46,614 nt of DNA from Saprospiraceae bacterium (lineage in GTDB: Bacteria; Bacteroidota; Bacteroidia; Chitinophagales; Saprospiraceae): assembly GCA_020628645.1 (NCBI GenBank), contig JAHDES010000050.1:1-46614 (forward strand). The letters are read 5' to 3'. Position 1 is the stretch's first letter. Every line of letters starts with the position of its first letter. Position numbers and translations under genes: made by a program. Under the pieces are notes generated by a model. The model was not told where the DNA came from. It saw only the letters and a list, made by a program, of their open reading frames with translations, and ran no database searches. Below, one piece after another: positions 8,546 through 17,602 of the stretch.

Positions 8546-9284
8546 GTTGTAAATGCTCTGGGATAAGCACTTTTTTCGTTGCATCATATAAGGTAATACC
8601 CTCAATATTATTCATCATAATACTAACTCGTCTGTTGTATTTTCGACCTTCAGGCGCATCTGTGCCATCTTCATGTATATTCAAGGCGATAGGCGCACCT
8701 TCTCCATACACTTGCGTTTTCAAACGATAAATATCAATTCCTTTTTGTTGTAAATATTGTCGAACGGCAAGTGCGCGTTTCATGGCAAGTATCCTGTTTT
8801 TTTCAGGAGAACCTATAGCATCAGTATGTCCAGCTAAGGTAACAGATATAGTAGGATTATCTTCTAAAATACGAGCCAATTCATCTAAGATCATTTTAGT
8901 AGCAGTAGTAATTGTAGCTTTTCCAAAATCAAAAAAGACAGAAGAAATTTCAATATCTGAATAAGAAGGGCGAATAAAATTACATTGCTGCGCACAAAGA
9001 ATTCGTTGTCGTTCAGCATCTACAATTCGACAATGAGGAAAACGTCTTTGATCTAATAATAACAACTGTTGTTGCGCATGTACATAAGTGGTAAATTGGT
9101 CAATATAGTAGCGATATAAATCAAAGGCATCGACACTTAATTTTACATTGATAAGTCCTGCTTCCTCAAAATAAGATTTAGGTATGACTTGATCATAAGT
9201 ACCCAATTCTAACTTAAATTCTTGTGCTGTACAAAAATTAGTTAAACCAAAGAATAATAAAAGCAATACCGCACAATACCGCAT
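8499..9284 (-). CDS. OmpA-domain peptidoglycan-binding protein
   Basis: A 261-residue exported protein. A signal peptide (Leu/Phe-rich, ending C-T-A-Q near residue 21) is followed by about 90 residues with several Cys that I do not recognise. The C-terminal OmpA-like domain then has the FFDFGKATIT start, the AGHTDAIGS motif, the MKRALAVRQYL helix and KYNRRVSI. The Asp and Arg residues that bind diaminopimelate in this family are present. A tail of about 30 residues follows the domain, and its coding region overlaps the convergent lipoprotein gene by 47 bases. A TATATTTG box lies upstream on this strand at 9340-9347. Confidence 0.85.
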   Translation of the reverse strand: MRYCAVLLLLFFGLTNFCTAQEFKLELGTYDQVIPKSYFEEAGLINVKLSVDAFDLYRYYIDQFTTYVHAQQQLLLLDQRRFPHCRIVDAERQRILCAQQCNFIRPSYSDIEISSVFFDFGKATITTATKMILDELARILEDNPTISVTLAGHTDAIGSPEKNRILAMKRALAVRQYLQQKGIDIYRLKTQVYGEGAPIALNIHEDGTDAPEGRKYNRRVSIMMNNIEGITLYDATKKVLIPEHLQLTSDKSPPPTSVARH

Positions 9285-9339
9285 GAGTAGTTTGAGGAAT
9301 AAATAAGGGTTCTAAAATGACTTCTGCTAAAAACTGACA

Positions 9340-9347
9340 CAAATATA
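9340..9347 (-). promoter_or_regulatory. Bacteroidetes -7 box for the OmpA-domain gene
   Basis: TATATTTG on the minus strand matches the TAnnTTTG -7 consensus and sits 56 bases before the ATG at 9284. No clear TTTG -33 box is seen, so this is a half-supported promoter. Confidence 0.4.
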
Positions 9348-9439
9348 TAAAAATATAATATCTGAAAATAATTAAATTAATATTTTTTATAATTTGAATG
9401 AATTTAATAAATCTTATCTTGCAGAAAAGTTAAGTTGCT

Positions 9440-10459
9440 ATGCCACAAATTGCACCAAAAAAGGCTTCCTTTGTTCAAAAAGTAGCTATTTTTTTTAGTT
9501 TGCTTGTTATTGTCTTATTTGGGATTGCCATCGCGCCTATTTTTCAAACGGATTCTGTTCGATTTTTAGGATTGAGTATTTTTGGTTTGATTATCGCTAT
9601 TTTACTTTTCCGAGTTTTTACGAAGAAATATCGCTTACGTTCCGCTTTATTAAAACAACCTTTTCCTTCTACGTGGCGACATATTTTATTAAGGGATGTC
9701 TTGTATTACAATACCCTTTCTGAACAAGAACGACATCGTTTTGAACAAAATGTGCAAATTTTCCTTGCTGAAAAACGCATTACAGGTATTAAAACAGAAG
9801 TAGATGATCAAGCACGCATCTTGGTGGCAGCGAGTGCGATTATCCCTATTTTTGGTTTTCGAGAATGGGAATATGACAATCTAGGAGAAGTGCTTATTTA
9901 TCCAGGGTCTTTTACAGCAGATTTTCGACAATCAGGAAAAGGGAGACGTATTTTAGGAATGGTTGGAGGCGGTAGTATGAATCGAATTATGATTTTGTCT
10001 AAACCCGCTTTAGTCAATGGATTTCTAAAAGCCAAAGATGCACTTAATACAGGTATCCACGAGTTTATACACTTGATTGATGGAAGTGATGGAGCATTCG
10101 ATGGCATCCCTCACTTGATGGATAAACAGTATGTCTTGCCGTGGTTGGATACGATGCATAAAGAAATTGCACGTATCAAATCAGGTAACTCTAAGCTGCG
10201 TCCTTATGGAGCGACCAATAAAACAGAATTTTTTGCTGTAGCAGGTGAATATTTCTTCGAGCGCCCTCAAGAAATGGAAAAATATTATCCCGATTTATAT
10301 CATTTATTAGAGCATATTTTTAATCAAGATATGAGTATGCGCTGGAATGCCGCTATTAAAACGATGTTTGGTTTTACAGGCCGTCGCCTCGGACGCAATA
10401 GCCTTTGCCCATGTGGAAGTGGCAAAAAATATAAACGTTGTTGTTTGAGAAATGGATAA
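9440..10459 (+). CDS. MtfA-like zinc peptidase with C-terminal SEC-C motif
   Basis: A 339-residue membrane-anchored protein. Two hydrophobic helices (about residues 15-33 and 39-55) lead to a domain of the MtfA/M90 zinc peptidase family: the SEQERHRFEQNVQIFLAEK segment, a FREWEYDNLGEVLIYPG strand region and the catalytic HEFIH (His207, Glu208, His211), with a downstream Glu in NKTEFFAVAGEYFFE as the likely third ligand. The last 25 residues are a complete SEC-C zinc motif, GRNSLCPCGSGKKYKRCC, known from SecA and from stand-alone ribosome- or SecB-binding proteins. E. coli MtfA, which acts on Mlc, has neither the helices nor SEC-C. The fusion suggests a peptidase tied to the membrane and perhaps to the translocon or ribosome; that link is inference. 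Confidence 0.85.
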   Translation: MPQIAPKKASFVQKVAIFFSLLVIVLFGIAIAPIFQTDSVRFLGLSIFGLIIAILLFRVFTKKYRLRSALLKQPFPSTWRHILLRDVLYYNTLSEQERHRFEQNVQIFLAEKRITGIKTEVDDQARILVAASAIIPIFGFREWEYDNLGEVLIYPGSFTADFRQSGKGRRILGMVGGGSMNRIMILSKPALVNGFLKAKDALNTGIHEFIHLIDGSDGAFDGIPHLMDKQYVLPWLDTMHKEIARIKSGNSKLRPYGATNKTEFFAVAGEYFFERPQEMEKYYPDLYHLLEHIFNQDMSMRWNAAIKTMFGFTGRRLGRNSLCPCGSGKKYKRCCLRNG

Positions 10460-10518
10460 AGAAGTCTTTTCATCAACCTTATTTGGGTTTTATTGTTAAA
10501 CTCCAAATACATTTAATA

Positions 10519-11274
10519 ATGATAGTTAACGAATATTCTTCTACAAACGCTCCACATCCACAAGACGTAAAACGACCTAGTATTTTTCAAGAAATCAATT
10601 CTATTTTTCAACCCATTCGATTACTACGTCAATACAGCAATTTGACTAAAGATAAAGTTGGAAAAGGACAACGGATTATTTTATTTCCTGGTTGGAATTC
10701 GCATGAGACGGTGATGTTTCCGATGAAAACTTTTTTAAGTAAATTAGGATACGCTCCTGAATATTGGGGCTTAGGTACGAATCAAGGCAAAATTGAAGCT
10801 TATCGTGATGAAATCGTAGATCGACTCAAAGGCGAACGTTCAACCGATAAGATTACGTTGATTGGTTGGAGTTTAGGCGGAGTGGTAGCACGAGAAATAG
10901 CAAGAGAATTACCCGATCGAATTGCGAGTGTAGTTACCTATGGAACGCCCATCATTGGTGGACCGAAATACACAATTGGCGCAAAAGCATGGGGAGAAAA
11001 AGAAGCCCAGCGAATCAATACATTAATGGAAGAATTAGATCAAACTAATCCAATTGAAGTTCCAATTACCATTATTTTTACAAAAAATGATAGCTTTGTA
11101 TCATGGTCTGCTTGTTTAGATCATACATCTAAAAATGTCACTCACTATGAAGTTCAATCGACGCACCTTTCTTTGGGGATTGATCCTGAAGTTTGGAAAA
11201 TAGTGGCGACTCATTTGCAAGAACTAGAAAACAAACAAAGCCATCATGAAATCTTTTACGCTACAACTCATTGA
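10519..11274 (+). CDS. Alpha/beta hydrolase, PGAP1/lipase-like
   Basis: A 251-residue serine hydrolase. The nucleophile elbow is GWSLGG, preceded by the IILFPGW oxyanion region and followed by the acid-containing IIFTKNDSFV and the terminal HLSLG, giving a full Ser-Asp-His triad. The early helix after the nucleophile and the VVTYGTPIIGG segment resemble esterases and lipases of the PGAP1/triacylglycerol-lipase-like group. The TTG at 10438 would add 27 residues overlapping the upstream peptidase gene; the ATG at 10519 is preferred. The 3' end overlaps the GNAT gene by 29 bases, which implies translational coupling. Substrate unknown. Confidence 0.85.
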   Translation: MIVNEYSSTNAPHPQDVKRPSIFQEINSIFQPIRLLRQYSNLTKDKVGKGQRIILFPGWNSHETVMFPMKTFLSKLGYAPEYWGLGTNQGKIEAYRDEIVDRLKGERSTDKITLIGWSLGGVVAREIARELPDRIASVVTYGTPIIGGPKYTIGAKAWGEKEAQRINTLMEELDQTNPIEVPITIIFTKNDSFVSWSACLDHTSKNVTHYEVQSTHLSLGIDPEVWKIVATHLQELENKQSHHEIFYATTH

Positions 11275-11695
11275 TGCCAAGGCAACTTATGATTTACGTC
11301 ATCGCATCTTACGTCCACACCAATCTATAGAAGCTTGTTATTATCCTGCTGATTTTGAGGAACATAATTTTCATCTAGGCGCATTTGCTGGAAATCGTTT
11401 GGTAAGCGTGTCTTCCTATTTTCGAGAAAATCATCCTGAGGTAGAGGGCAATCTCCAATATCGACTTCGAGGCATGGCAACGGATACGGATTTTCGCAAT
11501 CAAGGAGCAGGTTTTGCTTTATTAGAAAAAGCAGAAGAAATTCTTCGTGAAAAAGAAGTGGATACTTGGTGGTGTAATGCTCGTGTGACAGCTGCGGATT
11601 ACTACCTTAAATTTGGAATGACCCAAGTAGGGGGTATTTATGAAATCAAACCCATCGGGATGCACAAACGGATGTATAAAAATTTAACATACTAA
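11246..11695 (+). CDS. GNAT-family N-acetyltransferase
   Basis: A 149-residue single-domain acetyltransferase. The acetyl-CoA-binding motif A is visible as LRGMATDTDFRNQGAGFALL, a variant of R/Q-x-x-G-x-G/A, and a C-terminal YYLKFGMTQVGG segment matches the family's beta5-alpha4 region. The N-terminal LRHRILRPHQ segment is typical of the many small GNATs of this phylum annotated only by family. It overlaps the alpha/beta hydrolase gene by 29 bases, so the two are probably co-translated. The acceptor substrate cannot be read from sequence. Confidence 0.85.
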   Translation: MKSFTLQLIDAKATYDLRHRILRPHQSIEACYYPADFEEHNFHLGAFAGNRLVSVSSYFRENHPEVEGNLQYRLRGMATDTDFRNQGAGFALLEKAEEILREKEVDTWWCNARVTAADYYLKFGMTQVGGIYEIKPIGMHKRMYKNLTY

Positions 11696-11711
11696 TTATT
11701 CAAATTTGTTG

Positions 11712-11719
11712 TATATTTG
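11712..11719 (+). promoter_or_regulatory. Bacteroidetes -7 box before the glycoside hydrolase gene
   Basis: TATATTTG followed by CAATTCG matches the TAnnTTTG consensus. It lies about 100 bases before the ATG at 11822. No convincing -33 TTTG is at the right distance. Confidence 0.35.
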
Positions 11720-11821
11720 CAATTCGTTCCCCTTCTAAAAACAAACTTAAAACGCGCACGCCCTTTCCCAAAGCCGTAATTCACAGAAGTGTTTTTTTTG
11801 TTTACATGAACCATATTCTCG

Positions 11822-13687
11822 ATGAAAGCTATACTTACATCCCTATTTGTTATTTTATTTTTTACGATTCTTGGAGCGCAAAAACCTGGCTTCACAGCAA
11901 ATGAATTTGTTCCGACTTATGAACGAGAAGGAGCTTCCTTCTTTGCCACCAATATGGGCTATTATGAAGGTTGGCGCGACGAACAATTGGCAGACATTGC
12001 TATTGGTAATCCTGAATTGGGTATTGAAGGAGTGGGCGTTCAAGCCTTACGACCTACCTTACCAGAATGGTTTGTCGAACATTGGGGCTACGATATTCGT
12101 TTGGATGCTTTTGAGCATTATAAAAAATTAGGGCTAGTAGATCATACCTTATTTCTTCAAGATCCAAGTGAAGAACATAAAGAAACGGAGTCCTATTGCG
12201 AAGGGACGACCTCCAAGTTGTTTGCCAATATGTATCTGGATATTTGGGATGACGGTACAGATGGAACTCCTGTTAATGATGCTAATTTTTATGCATTATA
12301 TGTTTATAAAGTAGTTTCTAAATACAAAAATTATGTACGTATTTGGGAGATTTGGAATGAGCCCGATTTTGTGATTAATCCTCCCGGTACCACTCAATAT
12401 ACCAATCCTGCTGACTGGTGGGATGCGAATCCTGAGCCTTGTCGCTATAAATTGCAAGCTCCTATTTTTCATTATATCCGTTTGCTTCGTATTAGTTACG
12501 AAGTTATTAAATCACTTGATCCAGAGGCTTACGTAGCTATTGGAGGGTTGGGATATCCTAGTTTTTTAGATGCAGTTATGCGAAATACGGATAATCCTAC
12601 AGATGGCAGTGTTTCTGAAAAATTTCCATTAGGTGGAGGTGCTTATTTCGATGTGATGAATTATCATTCTTATCCTCATATTGACAATAGCTTACGCGAA
12701 TGGAGTAATGCGATTAGTGGATTTGAATATTTTCGTCATTCAGATGCGGCAGTAGATGGTTTATTACAATTGGGTGGTGAATTTAAGGAGGTCTTAGAAA
12801 AACATGGTTATGATGATACCACTTATCCTCGAAAACGATGGATTTTAACAGAAACCAATATTCCTCGAGTTAAATTTAATGATGAATTCATTGGTTCAGA
12901 CGCTGCACAACGTCATTTTATGATTAAATCTTTAGTGGCTTGTAAAAAAGAAAATTATTTACAATACCATGTATTTAATTTGGGAGAAGCGAACTCCTTA
13001 GAGACAGAATTCAATGAGTTTGATTTCATGGGCTTGTATAAACCTTTAGCAAGTGTTGGGCCTTATCAACAAACTAAAACGAATGGGGGAATTGCTTACG
13101 AGACGACTTCGCTTTTATTGCGAAAAGGCTTATACCATGATGATATTTCAAAAGAGCTCAATTTACCATCTAATATTCGGGGAGCGGCTTTTGTTGATCC
13201 ACTAACAGAAGAACCTACTTATGTGCTTTGGGCAGTAACGGATAAAGATGAAGATGAAACAACTAGTGCAGAATACTCTTTTCCAGCAGATTGGAATATC
13301 AATTTTGTGGAAAAATATGAGTGGGATTACTCCAAAACAGATATTAGTAGTACCATTAGTTCTCAGGCAATTCAATTAACTGGTTCCCCCATTTTTTTAC
13401 GTCCAGCAGAAGGATTTGAGCGTCCGACCGACTTTGCCATTTCTGCTCATCCTAATCCATTTACAGATTCATTAGTTATTAATTATGATTTGAGTAAACG
13501 AACTACTGTTACTATTGATTTATTTGATGTAGCAGGTAAGTTAGTCCAAACAGTTATAGAAGATGAATTACAAGTAGAAGGGCGTCATCAGTTGTTTCTA
13601 AGTACTGCTAATATTCCTGTAGGGGTATATTTATGTCGTCTTTCTACAACTAATAAAATTTTAGCACAGAAGATTATTAAGGAGTAG
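11822..13687 (+). CDS. Secreted clan-A glycoside hydrolase with T9SS type A sorting domain
   Basis: A 621-residue secreted protein. The signal peptide ends near residue 19 (I-L-G-A-Q). A TIM-barrel-like catalytic region covers roughly residues 30-440, with the acid/base Glu180 in IWEIWNEPD and the probable nucleophile Glu344 in WILTETN. The NEP and strand-7 Glu pattern is that of clan GH-A enzymes such as families 5, 39 and 79; I cannot choose between them. A small beta-region follows, then a type A T9SS sorting domain (about 540-621) starting AHPNPFTDSLVINYDL, with FDVAGKLV, VGVYLCRLS and a basic KIIKE end. It is therefore exported through the outer membrane and anchored or released by type IX secretion, probably acting on extracellular polysaccharide. 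No SusCD pair or other carbohydrate gene is adjacent. Confidence 0.85.
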   Translation: MKAILTSLFVILFFTILGAQKPGFTANEFVPTYEREGASFFATNMGYYEGWRDEQLADIAIGNPELGIEGVGVQALRPTLPEWFVEHWGYDIRLDAFEHYKKLGLVDHTLFLQDPSEEHKETESYCEGTTSKLFANMYLDIWDDGTDGTPVNDANFYALYVYKVVSKYKNYVRIWEIWNEPDFVINPPGTTQYTNPADWWDANPEPCRYKLQAPIFHYIRLLRISYEVIKSLDPEAYVAIGGLGYPSFLDAVMRNTDNPTDGSVSEKFPLGGGAYFDVMNYHSYPHIDNSLREWSNAISGFEYFRHSDAAVDGLLQLGGEFKEVLEKHGYDDTTYPRKRWILTETNIPRVKFNDEFIGSDAAQRHFMIKSLVACKKENYLQYHVFNLGEANSLETEFNEFDFMGLYKPLASVGPYQQTKTNGGIAYETTSLLLRKGLYHDDISKELNLPSNIRGAAFVDPLTEEPTYVLWAVTDKDEDETTSAEYSFPADWNINFVEKYEWDYSKTDISSTISSQAIQLTGSPIFLRPAEGFERPTDFAISAHPNPFTDSLVINYDLSKRTTVTIDLFDVAGKLVQTVIEDELQVEGRHQLFLSTANIPVGVYLCRLSTTNKILAQKIIKE

Positions 13688-13797
13688 TAATTCTATAACT
13701 ACGATTCTAAACTCAAGCACGAAATTATACTTCGTACTCTTGTAAATTCTTTCTATATTCGTTCGGCAACTTAAATCGGTTGACTGTTTTTATCATT

Positions 13798-15279
13798 ATG
13801 GAAGAATTTAGGCATCCTATTATTTTAACAGCACTAGCCATTTACATGCTGCTGTGTATTGCAGTAGGTATATGGGCATTGCGAAAGACGAAGTCCGCAC
13901 AGGATTTCTTTATGGCAGGGCGTGATTTAGGGATTATGGTAACGGCATTTGCGGTCTTTTCCAGTACGTTAAGTGGTTTTGGTTTTGTGGGAGGGCCGGG
14001 TTTAGTCTACAAAATGGGGATGAGTTCGGTATGGATGGTGGTGGTAGCGAGTTTAGGGTTTAATGTATCTTTCTTGTTGTTAGGTAAACGCTTGCGCTTA
14101 TTCGCTGAATTAGGGAATACATTATCGCTTCCTGATGCAGTTGCACTTCGATATAATAGTAAATCCACCCAGTTTTTAACAGCATTAGCAATTGTCTTAG
14201 GAGTTTTAGGGTATTTAGCGACGCAGATTTTAGCAATGGCATTAGTACTACAAGATATTTTATCAGAAATGACCGCTTGGAGTGCAATAAGTGTTGAAAT
14301 GTGTGTATTAATTTCTTGTTCTATCTTGCTTTTTTATAGCGTAACTGGAGGAATTGTAGCTTCTGTCTATACGGATTTGATACAAGGAGGCGTAATGGTC
14401 GTTGCAGCAATTTTGATCTTTTTTACGGTCTTATATACCTATGATGGTGGATTTACGGAAATCAGTTCGATTATCAAAGCAGATGATCCAGAAGCGATTG
14501 GACCGTGGGGTACTTTAGGAATGATTGGTTGTTTATCGTGGTTATTTGTATTTGGATTAGGAGGATCGGGACAACCACATGTTATTACGAAGATGATGAT
14601 GAACAAAAAAATCAGTGATGCAAGGCATATCTTACCTGTTTCTATTGTAGGGTACTTTTTTTCCGCTTTGTTATGGATCAGTATTGGTTTGGTGATGCGT
14701 GCCTTAGTATTAGATGGAACACATCCTGAATTGGCTTCACCTGATATGGCAGCATCTCAGTTTTTACAATATTATGCACATCCCATTTTAGCGGGAGTCG
14801 TTTTTGCTGGTTTATTTGCAGCGATTATGTCTACTGCAGATGCATTTTTAAATATTGGTACAGCAGCGATTATGCATGATATTCCTAAAGCGATGGGGAT
14901 TGATGTAAAGAATAAATTATTGGTAGCACGTGTGACCACTTGTTTGATTACCATTTTTGCGGCATTATTTGCTTTATATTCTGGCGATTTAGTGGCGATT
15001 TTAGGGGCATTTGGTTGGGGGACATTTGCAGCAGCAATTGTACCGACAGTAACGATAGGATTTAATTGGAAACGGGCCACTTTTCAAGCTGCCAATGTGG
15101 CGATTATTAGTAGTCTATTGGTTAATTTCTGCCTAAAATTATTCAAAATACAATTACCCTATAATATAGATACAGGAGCATTTTCGCTTATCGTTTCGCT
15201 TTGTCTGTTTATAGGAATTTCTTTATTTTCCAAACCACCTAAATTAGATCCTGATGTAGAGGCAGTAATGGATTTTTGA
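13798..15279 (+). CDS. Sodium:solute symporter (SSS family)
   Basis: A 493-residue inner-membrane transporter with about 13 hydrophobic helices. SSS signatures include the first helix followed by KTKSAQDFFMAGRDLG, the FSSTLSGFGFVGGPGLVYK unwound helix that forms the Na and substrate site, and the long Gly-rich helix with FAGLFAAIMSTADAFLNI that matches the second Na-site helix (Ser-Thr-Ala-Asp). Best relatives are PutP/PanF-type symporters; the substrate (amino acid, sugar or organic acid) is not decided by the sequence. The TTG at 13780 is a weaker start than the ATG at 13798. The next two genes follow within 6 bases each, so it heads a short operon. Confidence 0.92.
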   Translation: MEEFRHPIILTALAIYMLLCIAVGIWALRKTKSAQDFFMAGRDLGIMVTAFAVFSSTLSGFGFVGGPGLVYKMGMSSVWMVVVASLGFNVSFLLLGKRLRLFAELGNTLSLPDAVALRYNSKSTQFLTALAIVLGVLGYLATQILAMALVLQDILSEMTAWSAISVEMCVLISCSILLFYSVTGGIVASVYTDLIQGGVMVVAAILIFFTVLYTYDGGFTEISSIIKADDPEAIGPWGTLGMIGCLSWLFVFGLGGSGQPHVITKMMMNKKISDARHILPVSIVGYFFSALLWISIGLVMRALVLDGTHPELASPDMAASQFLQYYAHPILAGVVFAGLFAAIMSTADAFLNIGTAAIMHDIPKAMGIDVKNKLLVARVTTCLITIFAALFALYSGDLVAILGAFGWGTFAAAIVPTVTIGFNWKRATFQAANVAIISSLLVNFCLKLFKIQLPYNIDTGAFSLIVSLCLFIGISLFSKPPKLDPDVEAVMDF

Positions 15280-15285
15280 TGGATT

Positions 15286-15648
15286 ATGAAAATTATAAAT
15301 TTAATATTGAGTATACTTTTTATCCTTTTTGCCTGGTTTCAGCTCAATGATCCTGATCCGTGGTTATGGGTCGCTTTATACATTTGGGTCGCAATAGTTT
15401 GTGGAATGGCAGTTTTTTCAAAATATTCAAAATACCTAATCCTTGGAGGAATCATAGCAAGTGTATTAGGCGTGGTATTTTTACTTCCTGAATTTATTTA
15501 TTGGATTCAAATGGGAATGCCAACCATTACAGGGAGTATGAAAGCCGAAGCACCACATATTGAGTATACACGAGAATTTTTAGGCTTAGGAATTTGTTTA
15601 GGGGTTTTTATTTTTCAATATTTTCAACAAAAGAAGGTTAAAATTTAA
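15286..15648 (+). CDS. TMEM220-like small membrane protein
   Basis: A 120-residue protein with four hydrophobic helices. The first carries the AWFQLNDPDPWLWVALY signature of the TMEM220 family, and the C-terminal half has the EYTREFLGLGICL segment also typical of it. Function is unknown in bacteria. It lies 6 bases after the SSS symporter and 6 bases before dihydrofolate reductase, so the three are likely co-transcribed. A link between the transporter and this protein is only positional. Confidence 0.8.
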   Translation: MKIINLILSILFILFAWFQLNDPDPWLWVALYIWVAIVCGMAVFSKYSKYLILGGIIASVLGVVFLLPEFIYWIQMGMPTITGSMKAEAPHIEYTREFLGLGICLGVFIFQYFQQKKVKI

Positions 15649-15654
15649 AATTAA

Positions 15655-16158
15655 ATGATTGTATCTGCCATCGTTGCTATCGCTAAAAATAATGTGATTG
15701 GAAGAAGTAGTCACAATGATATTCCTTGGTATTTACCAGCAGATTTGAAGTACTTTAAGCGAACGACACTCCATCATCATATCTTGATGGGGCGCAATTG
15801 TTATGAGTCCATTGGTCGCCCCTTACCCAAACGGACGAATGTTATTATTACACGCAATCCTTTTTATGTAGCTACAGGTTGTTGTATTACGCATTCCATT
15901 CAAGAAGCCTTAGAATTGGCTCACGATCATGGAGAAGAAGAAGCATTCATTATTGGGGGTGGCGAAATCTATAAACAAAGTATCAATTTATGTGATAAAT
16001 TGTACGTCACAGAAGTAGAGCTTGAAGTAGATGGGGATGTTTTTTTTCCAGCTATTGATACACAACAATGGAAATTACTACAATCGGAAGCTCATCTCGC
16101 CGACGAAAAAAATGAATATAATTATACCTTTAAAGTATACGAACGTATCTCTTCTTAA
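15655..16158 (+). CDS. folA: Dihydrofolate reductase
   Basis: A 167-residue cytoplasmic enzyme that reduces dihydrofolate to tetrahydrofolate with NADPH. The start IVAIAKNNVIG, the substrate-binding IPWYLPADLKYFK with catalytic Asp30, the MGRNCYESIGRPLP cofactor loop, the NVIITRNP segment and the FIIGGGEIYKQ NADPH-binding motif are all present and in order. Length is normal for the family. The Tyr in PWYLP, where many enzymes have His, is a common variant. It is the last gene of the symporter/TMEM220/folA run. Confidence 0.97.
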   Translation: MIVSAIVAIAKNNVIGRSSHNDIPWYLPADLKYFKRTTLHHHILMGRNCYESIGRPLPKRTNVIITRNPFYVATGCCITHSIQEALELAHDHGEEEAFIIGGGEIYKQSINLCDKLYVTEVELEVDGDVFFPAIDTQQWKLLQSEAHLADEKNEYNYTFKVYERISS

Positions 16159-16459
16159 TCCATTTAATATAGTCGCTTTTGATTCATACAAAAACAAGAT
16201 TCAATCTACAGGATTATTCACGTTTACTCCTTCCGTTATTTTTTTATACATCAATAACAATACAAGACAATTCTCATTTATTGATACATCTGATGAAATG
16301 AAAGCTATTCTATAAAGACGATCTATATTTGAAACTATCAAAAAATCATGTCACAAAAATGCTACTAGTGAACAAATAGTATTCACTTTGTTAATCATTT
16401 TGAATGTATATCGTAAAAGTCAAATTTAAATAAGCCCTCGAAAACTAGAGTTTTAGATC
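16159..16459. other. Intergenic region, 301 bases
   Basis: Mostly AT-rich sequence with no convincing gene. It holds a TATATTTG -7-like box (16324-16331) and a small palindrome, AAAACT-AG-AGTTTT, at 16441-16454 just upstream of the FIST start. A frame running through it from the end of folA has no start of its own. Confidence 0.5.
16324..16331 (+). promoter_or_regulatory. Bacteroidetes -7 box before the FIST-kinase operon
   Basis: TATATTTG matches TAnnTTTG and would start a transcript about 120 bases upstream of the FIST ATG. No good -33 partner was found. Confidence 0.3.
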
Positions 16460-17602
16460 ATGAAGATTATCCAAGAAAAGTGGACTAGCCAAGATGGCTG
16501 GGTACAACTTAATGCATGTACCTCTTCTATCATACCACAACTCGTATTCTGTTTTGGCAATCGTGAATTATTAGCCAAAAAAGAAGTGATTTCTCAAATA
16601 CAAAATCGTTACCCATCTGCAGAACTCATTAGTTCTTCCACCTCAGGTCAATTTGCTAATACGCATATTAGTGATTTTGATTTAATTCTCACAGCCATTG
16701 AATTTGAGGAAACACCTTTTGTCGTTGAATCCAAAAATATTAAGGATTTTGATACTAGCTTCGAAGCGGGTATCGGTATGCTGGAAAATTTAGAACGAGA
16801 AGGACTTCGATACATTTTTGTCTTATGTGATGGACAACAAATCAATGGAAGTGAACTCGTCCGTGGACTTAATCTCGCCAAAAAGAAAGAAACGATTATT
16901 ACGGGAGGTTTAGCAGGAGATGACTATAATTTTTCCAAAACGCTAGTAGGACATAACAGTAAAGTAGCAGAAGGAAATATTGTTATCATCGGCTTTTATG
17001 GCGATCGCCTTAATATAGGATTTGGTTCGAAAGGAGGATGGGATTCATTTGGTCCTAAACGAAAAATCACTAAATCTAAAAGTAATGTCTTATACGAATT
17101 AGATGGTCAATCTGCTCTATCCTTGTATAAAAAATATTTAGGCGATTTTTCAAAAGAACTGCCTAGTTCAGCTTTATACTTTCCGTTATCCATTGAAACA
17201 GAATATGAAAATACTAAACTAGTTCGAACGATATTATCGGTAGATGAAACATCACAAAGTATGACCTTTGCTGGTGATATGCCAGAAGGAATTTATGCTC
17301 AATTAATGAAGCACAATCCTGATAAATTAATTGATGGCGCAGAAGCAGCAGCCCAACAAAGTATAGAATTAGGAACTCCAGAAAAGGCGCCTGATTTAGC
17401 ATTATTGGTAAGTTGTGTGGGGCGAAAATATGTATTAGGACATAATATGGAAGAAGAATTAGCTGTAGTAAGAGATACGTTGGGGCAAGAAACAACTATT
17501 GCTGGCTTTTATTCTTATGGCGAAATAGCTCCTTCAATTTATCCACACCGTTCGGAATTGCATAATCAAACTATGACCATCACCACATTTACTGAGATAT
17601 GA
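16460..17602 (+). CDS. FIST domain sensory protein
   Basis: A 380-residue cytoplasmic protein with both halves of the FIST sensory module. FIST_N is about residues 30-220, with SSSTSGQF near the start and the ITGGLAGDDYNFSKT segment. FIST_C is about 225-365, with LYKKYLGD, FAGDMPEGIYAQLM and the conserved VSCVGRKYVLG and TIAGFYSYGEIAP motifs. FIST proteins are predicted small-ligand (perhaps amino acid) sensors linked to signalling. Here the stop overlaps the start of a histidine kinase by 4 bases (ATGA), so this protein is the likely input for that kinase rather than an enzyme. It has no membrane segment or signal peptide. Confidence 0.9.
   Translation: MKIIQEKWTSQDGWVQLNACTSSIIPQLVFCFGNRELLAKKEVISQIQNRYPSAELISSSTSGQFANTHISDFDLILTAIEFEETPFVVESKNIKDFDTSFEAGIGMLENLEREGLRYIFVLCDGQQINGSELVRGLNLAKKKETIITGGLAGDDYNFSKTLVGHNSKVAEGNIVIIGFYGDRLNIGFGSKGGWDSFGPKRKITKSKSNVLYELDGQSALSLYKKYLGDFSKELPSSALYFPLSIETEYENTKLVRTILSVDETSQSMTFAGDMPEGIYAQLMKHNPDKLIDGAEAAAQQSIELGTPEKAPDLALLVSCVGRKYVLGHNMEEELAVVRDTLGQETTIAGFYSYGEIAPSIYPHRSELHNQTMTITTFTEI

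Noticed and set aside
10438-10518. TTG-led N-terminal extension of the alpha/beta hydrolase
   Set aside because: It overlaps the SEC-C region of the upstream gene and lacks protein-like features; the ATG at 10519 fits the fold.
16031-16315. 94-residue frame running from the end of folA into the intergenic region
   Set aside because: Most of it overlaps folA in another frame, and its tail has no start or domain.
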